64,000 nt of DNA from an archaeon (GTDB taxonomy: Archaea > Nanobdellota > Nanobdellia > SCGC-AAA011-G17 > GW2011-AR17): positions 47,831-111,830 of the forward strand of contig JABHLH010000014.1 in the NCBI GenBank assembly GCA_018692925.1. The letters run 5' to 3'. Below, in pieces: positions 58,412 to 64,000 of this stretch. The notes beneath the pieces were generated by a model. It was not told the DNA's origin. It did no database searches and saw only the letters and a list, made by a program, of their open reading frames with translations. Within the stretch, counting starts at the first letter, position 1. Each line of letters opens with the position of its first letter. The translations under genes were made by a program, and so were the position numbers.

Positions 58412-58867
58412 TTACTTTAAATTATTACCTTCTCTACTATTACTTATAATAATTTCAAAATCTTGAGAAAGCCATTCACTAATAAATGGATAAAATTTAT
58501 TATTAATTACAGCTAAACAATTTCCAGATAAAATAACTTTTTTTCCTCTAATAAAAATGGGATATTCCTTACAAGTTTTTGGATGTAATGGGTCATTACG
58601 AATATTACATTTAAAATCAGTACTTAATGCAGGGCATGAATCTCCTAAAAAAGCTGATATTTTCTCTTTAGGTTTATTTTTTTTATCAATCTTAAAAATT
58701 AATTCATATTCTTTTGGTGTTAAATCGATATAACCCTTTCTACAACAATATGCCTTACAATCTGTAAAACAATAATCACCTAATGCCACTCTTGCACGAA
58801 GTTCAGTTGAGTTGCTATTCAAGTTAAAAATTTTGGTGGAGAGAGTATATAAGATTATGTAATACAA
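58412..58867 (-). CDS. YkgJ-like cysteine cluster protein
   Basis: YCFTDCKAYCCRKGYIDLTPKEYELI, CPAL, C...HPKTCKEYP. Confidence 0.7.
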   Translation of the reverse strand: MYYIILYTLSTKIFNLNSNSTELRARVALGDYCFTDCKAYCCRKGYIDLTPKEYELIFKIDKKNKPKEKISAFLGDSCPALSTDFKCNIRNDPLHPKTCKEYPIFIRGKKVILSGNCLAVINNKFYPFISEWLSQDFEIIISNSREGNNLK

Positions 58868-58900
58868 AGTTTTTTAAAGAGTTTAAAATTTCTTTTTTTT

Positions 58901-59962
58901 ATGATTAGAAGATTAGGTCTTTGGACTAAGAGAACTGCATTATGGGGATTAACTTATTCTGCACTTTGGGGAGGAGTAAAGATAGTTGAATCTAAGTTAC
59001 CTGAAGTTGAAGATGGAAAATTAAGTATTTTGATTGCTGATCCTATTAGTCGTTTAGATCAGATTGCTTATGCTGTTCCTGGATTACATGATTTTTATAC
59101 AACTTCTATTGGTTTACATTTTGGTATTAAACCAGAGGTCCATAAACATGCTAGATTAGCTGAAATTAAAAATGTAGTAAATGATAAGTCTGTAGATTAT
59201 ATGGTCGTAGCTGGTCACGGTACTTGGGAAGATTGGGCTATTAAAGTTGAAAATAAACCTAAATGGAAAAGATTTATTCATGGTCAAAATTCAGACGATC
59301 TTGTTATAATAGCATTTGATGATTTTAAATTAAGGAGATTAATAGAAGATGGAGCTGAACCTAAAAAATTATTCCTTAGACATACTTGTGGTCAAGGAAG
59401 AAAAATTCAGAAATTACCTATTATTCATCCTTTTGAAACTATGACATATATTGAAAGAATGAATGAACTAGTCCCTGGTAAAATTGTTGGTCTTTCTTCT
59501 TATAATGAAGCTGATATGGTTCTAGTTGTACGTTATGAAAATGAATTATCTAGAGAAGAAATAAATTTAGTTGCACCAATTATGGATGAGTATATTGATG
59601 AAATTAGATCAAGAGAGTATAAGCCTATGGCTATAGATAGAGAAACACAATTAGGAAGTTCTGTTGTTGAAAATCTGGAAGATGTTAGAGGTTGGGATTA
59701 TATTACAAATCCATTAATTTTTATGTTCCAGCCAGTAGCTCCAAAAAATAATCTTGAAACTGAACTTGCAAAAGATTTAGAAAAAAGAGATGAAAGATTA
59801 GCAAAACATGATTATAGTATTGAAGATGAATGGGATATGATGAAAAGAAGAATTAAAAATAATCCTGAACATGATCCAGAATCTAGAGAACGTTTTTTAA
59901 AAAGTACTTTTGAAAGAATTCAAAATAGTTCTGCTGAAGGTTTAATTATTGGTTATTATTAA
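58901..59962 (+). CDS. Membrane-anchored caspase-like (clan CD-like) protein
   Basis: Hydrophobic N-terminus; VDYMVVAGHGTWEDWA and KKLFLRHTCGQGR as candidate His/Cys dyad. Confidence 0.45.
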   Translation: MIRRLGLWTKRTALWGLTYSALWGGVKIVESKLPEVEDGKLSILIADPISRLDQIAYAVPGLHDFYTTSIGLHFGIKPEVHKHARLAEIKNVVNDKSVDYMVVAGHGTWEDWAIKVENKPKWKRFIHGQNSDDLVIIAFDDFKLRRLIEDGAEPKKLFLRHTCGQGRKIQKLPIIHPFETMTYIERMNELVPGKIVGLSSYNEADMVLVVRYENELSREEINLVAPIMDEYIDEIRSREYKPMAIDRETQLGSSVVENLEDVRGWDYITNPLIFMFQPVAPKNNLETELAKDLEKRDERLAKHDYSIEDEWDMMKRRIKNNPEHDPESRERFLKSTFERIQNSSAEGLIIGYY

Positions 59963-59974
59963 AATTAAAAAAAA

Positions 59975-60541
59975 TTAATAATTTTCATTCTGAATTTGAT
60001 AATATGCTCTTGGATGATCACAAGAAGGACAATCTTCAGGAGCTTCAATACCATTATGTATATATCCACATTCTCTACAAATCCATACTTGTTCTTCATC
60101 ACGCTTAAACATCTTATTATTTTCAATTAATTCTAATAATCTCTGAAACCTCTGCTCATGATGTTCTTCTGCTTTTGCAATACTTCTTAGTCTTTTTGCA
60201 ATTTTTTCAAAACCTTCTTTTTCAGCAATATCTGCAAATTCAGGGTACATTTTTGTATGTTCAAAATTTTCTCCATTTATTGCTGCTTTCAAATTTTCTT
60301 TTGTTTTAGAATATACTAAAGGAACAGTAACTTCTAAATTTATTTCTTCTTCCTTTTTTAGTTCTTGAATATGCTCAAATAATCTCTTTGCATGAACTTT
60401 TTCTTGCTCAGCAGTTTCTAGAAAAATAGAAGATACTAATTCAAAAGATTCTTTCTTTGCAATCTTAGCATAAAAGGTATATCTATTTCTTGCCTGGCAT
60501 TCACCAATATAAGCTTTAATTAAATTATTTATAGTTTCCAT
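59975..60541 (-). CDS. Rubrerythrin
   Basis: EXXH ferritin-like repeats; CRECGYIHNGIEAPEDCPSCDHPRAYY rubredoxin-like domain. Confidence 0.97.
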   Translation of the reverse strand: METINNLIKAYIGECQARNRYTFYAKIAKKESFELVSSIFLETAEQEKVHAKRLFEHIQELKKEEEINLEVTVPLVYSKTKENLKAAINGENFEHTKMYPEFADIAEKEGFEKIAKRLRSIAKAEEHHEQRFQRLLELIENNKMFKRDEEQVWICRECGYIHNGIEAPEDCPSCDHPRAYYQIQNENY

Positions 60542-60660
60542 TCCAATAATAACTAAAAAATTAATTTAAATGTTTTTCTAATATGTAGGTTTAAAATGAG
60601 TTAGTTGTAGACTTTTCCTCAACAAGACCTTATATAGTAAATATTTTTTCTTAATATTTA

Positions 60661-61182
60661 ATGAGAAAGATTATCATTAGTGGCGGGCCATGTTCTGGAA
60701 AAACTAGTCTTTTAAAAAGTCTTGCTGAAGATGGTTATTCTACAATTTCTGAAGCAGCTAGAGAAATTATTGAGGAAGAGAAGATTAAAAAAAGGGGAAA
60801 GTTACCTTGGACTGATGTAAAAGAGTTTCAAATAAAAGTAATAAAAAGACAAAAAATTAAAGAATTTGAATTGAAAGAAGAAGAGATTGTATTTCTAGAT
60901 AGAGGCCTACCAGATAATATTGCTTATGGTGAATTAGAAAATATTGATTTTGGAGAAAATATTATTGAAGATATAAAAAATGCTAACTATGAAAAAGTGT
61001 TTATTTTAGATCTCTTGACTGATTATCAAAAAGATAGTGAAAGAAAAGAAAGTATTGAAGAAGCAAAAATAATACATGATAAAATTTGTGAAGTTTTTGA
61101 GAGACTTAGATTTGATGTAATAAATGTACCTTACCTTCAAATAGAAGAAAGAAAAAAATATGTTCTAGGTAGGATTAATTAA
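60661..61182 (+). CDS. AAA/NadR-like P-loop NTPase (kinase-like)
   Basis: IIISGGPCSGKTSLLKSL, EAAREIIEEE, VFLDRGLPDNIAY. Confidence 0.82.
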   Translation: MRKIIISGGPCSGKTSLLKSLAEDGYSTISEAAREIIEEEKIKKRGKLPWTDVKEFQIKVIKRQKIKEFELKEEEIVFLDRGLPDNIAYGELENIDFGENIIEDIKNANYEKVFILDLLTDYQKDSERKESIEEAKIIHDKICEVFERLRFDVINVPYLQIEERKKYVLGRIN

Positions 61183-61231
61183 AAAAAATAAATTAGTTAA
61201 TATTAAATAAGTCTAAATTATTCCAAAGAAG

Positions 61232-61960
61232 ATGGAAAAAAGACTTGTTCGAGTAAATAAGTATCTCTCTGAGATAGGATATTGTTCACGTAGAGCAGCA
61301 GATAAATTAATTGAGCAAGGAAAGTTAACAGTTAATGGAAAAGTTCCTCCAATTGGAGAGAAGATTTCTGAAGAGGATGAGATAAGAGTTGATGGTAAAA
61401 TTGTACATTCTACAAAAAAGAAAGTTTATCTTGCTTTCAATAAGCCAGTTGGTATTGTTTGTACTACAGATACAAGATATGAAAAAAATAATATTATTGA
61501 CTATATTAATTATCCTACACGAATTTTCCCAATTGGTAGATTAGATAAGCCTTCTGAAGGTCTTATTTTTCTTACAAATGATGGAGATATTGTGAACAAA
61601 ATCTTGAGAGCACAAAATAATCATGAGAAAGAATATTTGGTCACAGTAGATAAATCTGTAACTTCGAAATTTATTGATAAGATGAGCAATGGTGTTCCAA
61701 TTTTAGATACAATTACACAAAACTGTAAAGTTGAGAGGATAGGTAAAAAATCCTTTAAAATAATTTTAACTGAAGGACTTAATAGACAGATTAGAAGGAT
61801 GTGTGAATATTTAGGATATGAAGTTATAAAATTAAAAAGAGTTAGAATTATGAATATAAAGTTAGATATCCCTATTGGTAGTTACAGAGATTTTAGTAAA
61901 GAAGAGTTGGATACTTTGAATAAATTAGTTGAGCATTCTAGTAAGGATTTAGATAATTAA
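61232..61960 (+). CDS. RsuA/RluB/E/F-family pseudouridine synthase with S4 domain
   Basis: VRVNKYLSEIGYCSRRAADKLIEQGKLTVNG, IFPIGRLDKPSEGLIFLTNDGD, GLNRQIRRMCEYLGYEV. Confidence 0.95.
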   Translation: MEKRLVRVNKYLSEIGYCSRRAADKLIEQGKLTVNGKVPPIGEKISEEDEIRVDGKIVHSTKKKVYLAFNKPVGIVCTTDTRYEKNNIIDYINYPTRIFPIGRLDKPSEGLIFLTNDGDIVNKILRAQNNHEKEYLVTVDKSVTSKFIDKMSNGVPILDTITQNCKVERIGKKSFKIILTEGLNRQIRRMCEYLGYEVIKLKRVRIMNIKLDIPIGSYRDFSKEELDTLNKLVEHSSKDLDN

Positions 61961-62008
61961 ACTTAAGAAAAGATAAAACTATTTATATCTTTGAAATATT
62001 TAATTCTT

Positions 62009-62269
62009 ATGATTCAAAATCCATGGTTTGTATATATTTTAGAATGTCAAGATGATTCTCTTTATACAGGTATTTCAAATAATGTTGAGAAAAGGATGGA
62101 AGCACATAAAAAAGGAACTGGAAGTAAGTATGTGAAGTGGAAGAGATTTAAGCAATTATTACATACTATTCAGGTTAAAGATAAAAGTGAAGCTGCTAAA
62201 TTAGAATATAAAATTAAGAAAATGGAAAGGAATGAGAAAATTAGTTTCTTTGTGAATTATAGAAAATAA
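62009..62269 (+). CDS. GIY-YIG nuclease domain protein
   Basis: WFVYILECQDDSLYTGISNNVEKRMEAHKKGTGSKYVK. Confidence 0.92.
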   Translation: MIQNPWFVYILECQDDSLYTGISNNVEKRMEAHKKGTGSKYVKWKRFKQLLHTIQVKDKSEAAKLEYKIKKMERNEKISFFVNYRK

Positions 62270-62305
62270 ACAATCTTAAATATTAGTTCTTTTGACATAT
62301 ATCTT

Positions 62306-62770
62306 ATGGTAAAACTTGAAATGAGAGATTTTATTGGTGGAGATTATGAGAAATATATCAAAGAGATTACTAAAATGCATATGAAAAAATATTTTATGGA
62401 TAACTTTGGTGGTTGGTCAGATGAACTATGTCGTGATAAATTCTTTAAAGTTGTTGCTAATGGTTATGTTAAATTATTTTTTATCAAAGATTTGTTTGTT
62501 GGATATGTAACTTTTAACCCTGAAATTAAGGAAGAGAGTTCTTATATAATTAATGATATTCATGTTTCAAAAATATTTCAAGGATTAGGTTATGGTACTG
62601 AGATCTTAAATATTGCCATTTCTAAGTGTAAAGAATTAAATGCTAAACAAATTAAAGTTTTTGTTTTTAATGAAAATCCGGCTTTAAAATTTTATAAAAA
62701 AAATGGTTTTAAAGTTATTAAAAATTTAGAAAGATCTAATAGTTGTGTAATGGTTTTGGATTTGAATTAA
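62306..62770 (+). CDS. GNAT-family acetyltransferase
   Basis: INDIHVSKIFQGLGYGTEILNIAI, VFVFNENPALKFYKKNGFKVI. Confidence 0.88.
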   Translation: MVKLEMRDFIGGDYEKYIKEITKMHMKKYFMDNFGGWSDELCRDKFFKVVANGYVKLFFIKDLFVGYVTFNPEIKEESSYIINDIHVSKIFQGLGYGTEILNIAISKCKELNAKQIKVFVFNENPALKFYKKNGFKVIKNLERSNSCVMVLDLN

Positions 62771-63555
62771 ATAATTTTTAGTTCAAGACCTTCAACTGAT
62801 TCATGACCTCTAGCATTTATCTTAAGAATACTAAAGTTTAATTTTTCTTTTGAAGCTTGTGTTAAAACTAATTCAGGTTTAAAATGTAATAATCCTAAAT
62901 ATGGAACTCTTGACTTTAAATATCTTGGAACTAAATTAAAATCCCCTTCATAATCAATAGTTATATCTTCTTCCAACCCTTCATCAAGCTCTGCTTTAGT
63001 ATGGAGATAATTAAATGGAATTCCATTTGTAATATAAAAAGAAATACCAGAAATACTAATTAAATTAGCAACTTCCATATTTGGTTGTCCAATTAATCCT
63101 GCTTTTAGTTTTTCTCTTCTAAATTCACCTAATTTTGTTGCTTTAATTTTATCCAATAACTCTCTTCTTTCTTCAAAAAAAGTTTGAGATTCACTATAAG
63201 ATCTCAATATTTGGTCCCTATAATTCCTTAAGATTTTATCTCTTTTAATAGTCCATCCGCAACTATATGGGGAAATTAATTCACCTTCTAAAATAGGATG
63301 TGTGTGACATGCTATTAGAACTTGATTTAAGGCCTCTGCTTTTTTTCTTTGTGTTTGAAATCTACCATCATAAATTAAAGGTGTATGTCCATCATCAAAC
63401 ATATACATTTTTTCATATTTTAAACCTTCATCAATTGAACTTGCTCTAATTAAGAAATTACTTTGAGATTCTTTAAAAGCAAATTGATATACAGTTTCAA
63501 GAACTTCAGAAGGTATTAAAAAAGATTTTTTCATAATAGAATTATTTTTTATCAT
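62767..63555 (-). CDS. Degenerate JAB/MPN-like protein
   Basis: FLIPSEVLETVYQFA...VLIACHTHPILEGELISPYSCGW: HxHP plus SPxS in place of SxxD; likely start MKKSFLIP. Confidence 0.45.
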   Translation of the reverse strand: MIKNNSIMKKSFLIPSEVLETVYQFAFKESQSNFLIRASSIDEGLKYEKMYMFDDGHTPLIYDGRFQTQRKKAEALNQVLIACHTHPILEGELISPYSCGWTIKRDKILRNYRDQILRSYSESQTFFEERRELLDKIKATKLGEFRREKLKAGLIGQPNMEVANLISISGISFYITNGIPFNYLHTKAELDEGLEEDITIDYEGDFNLVPRYLKSRVPYLGLLHFKPELVLTQASKEKLNFSILKINARGHESVEGLELKII

Positions 63556-63575
63556 TTTATATACTTTTTGAAGAA

Positions 63576-63899
63576 TTAAAATAGAATTTCAAGAGGTTCC
63601 TGACAAGTTTCATAAATTCTTACACCTAAGGGAGAATCATTTTTTAAATTCCAAGTGCAAGCTGTATAATTTGGACTATATTTACAATTAACTTGGTCTG
63701 CTTCATAATTAGAATTTTTTGTTATTAAATACATTCCATAAACAGGTTCAGGTGCGCCTATTATTACTTCGAAATCAGTTGTATCAATTTTTTGAATATT
63801 TATATTTACGTCTTCTATAGTAATTCTATCTGCTGTGTCACAATAATTATTACAAGAAAGGACAATTGGAACTAAACCTAATAATATTTTTTCTTTCAT
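63576..63899 (-). CDS. Small putative secreted/lipoprotein
   Basis: MKEKILLGLVPIVLSCNNYC lipobox-like; Cys-containing. Confidence 0.5.
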   Translation of the reverse strand: MKEKILLGLVPIVLSCNNYCDTADRITIEDVNINIQKIDTTDFEVIIGAPEPVYGMYLITKNSNYEADQVNCKYSPNYTACTWNLKNDSPLGVRIYETCQEPLEILF

Positions 63900-64000
63900 T
63901 ATATGCAGGATAAAAATTTAACTTATATTTAAAGCTTGAGGATTGAGAAATTATAAATATATTTTTAGTAAGATTTTACTTTTTCTTTTTAATTTTAAAA

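Noticed and set aside
1-64000. CRISPR arrays, rRNA genes, IS elements or prophage
   Set aside because: No regularly spaced direct repeats with unique spacers, no rRNA-like conserved stretches and no transposase/integrase/capsid-like ORFs were seen by eye in the window

Overview
This is an AT-rich (roughly 30% GC by eye), gene-dense archaeal window. Small single-copy genes, archaeal-type markers (archaeal glycyl-tRNA synthetase, Taw1/TYW1, DPH6, Lrp/AsnC, NIP7-like, class III signal-peptide pilin) and leaderless or GGAGA-type starts suggest a DPANN (Woesearchaeota-like) chromosome; that placement is inference. Most of the window is housekeeping: glyS (partial), CTU1/TtuA-like, dus, NSUN/NOP2-like methylase, cysS, pyrG, UDG, a PerR-like/Trx/Prx/SOD redox cluster, leucyl aminopeptidase, ArsR-IscS-IscU-Taw1, AsnB-DPH6 fusion, YgiQ, rubrerythrin and an RsuA-like pseudouridine synthase. 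Two accessory blocks stand out. (1) A co-directional, nearly gapless minus-strand island at about 33966-47637 encodes a SufS-like cysteine desulfurase (split by one in-frame TAA), a helical protein, a Cys-rich protein, a candidate Ubl with a GG near its C-terminus, an E2-like protein, a JAMM/JAB protein, a tandem-ThiF E1-like protein, an 840-aa SH3-like-repeat protein and a radical SAM protein. This looks like a complete ubiquitin-like conjugation or sulfur-transfer system and is the best candidate for an undescribed system. (2) A translationally coupled minus-strand operon at about 14025-19887 encodes a ribbon-helix-helix protein (absent from the ORF track), a membrane protein, a Ser/Thr kinase, a caspase-like (clan CD-like) protein and a second, divergent kinase. 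Also present: an intron-containing tRNA next to a LAGLIDADG ORF, an RG-repeat DEAD-box helicase, and a deaminase-like/YqeY fusion. All functional calls are from motif recognition by eye; no searches were run.
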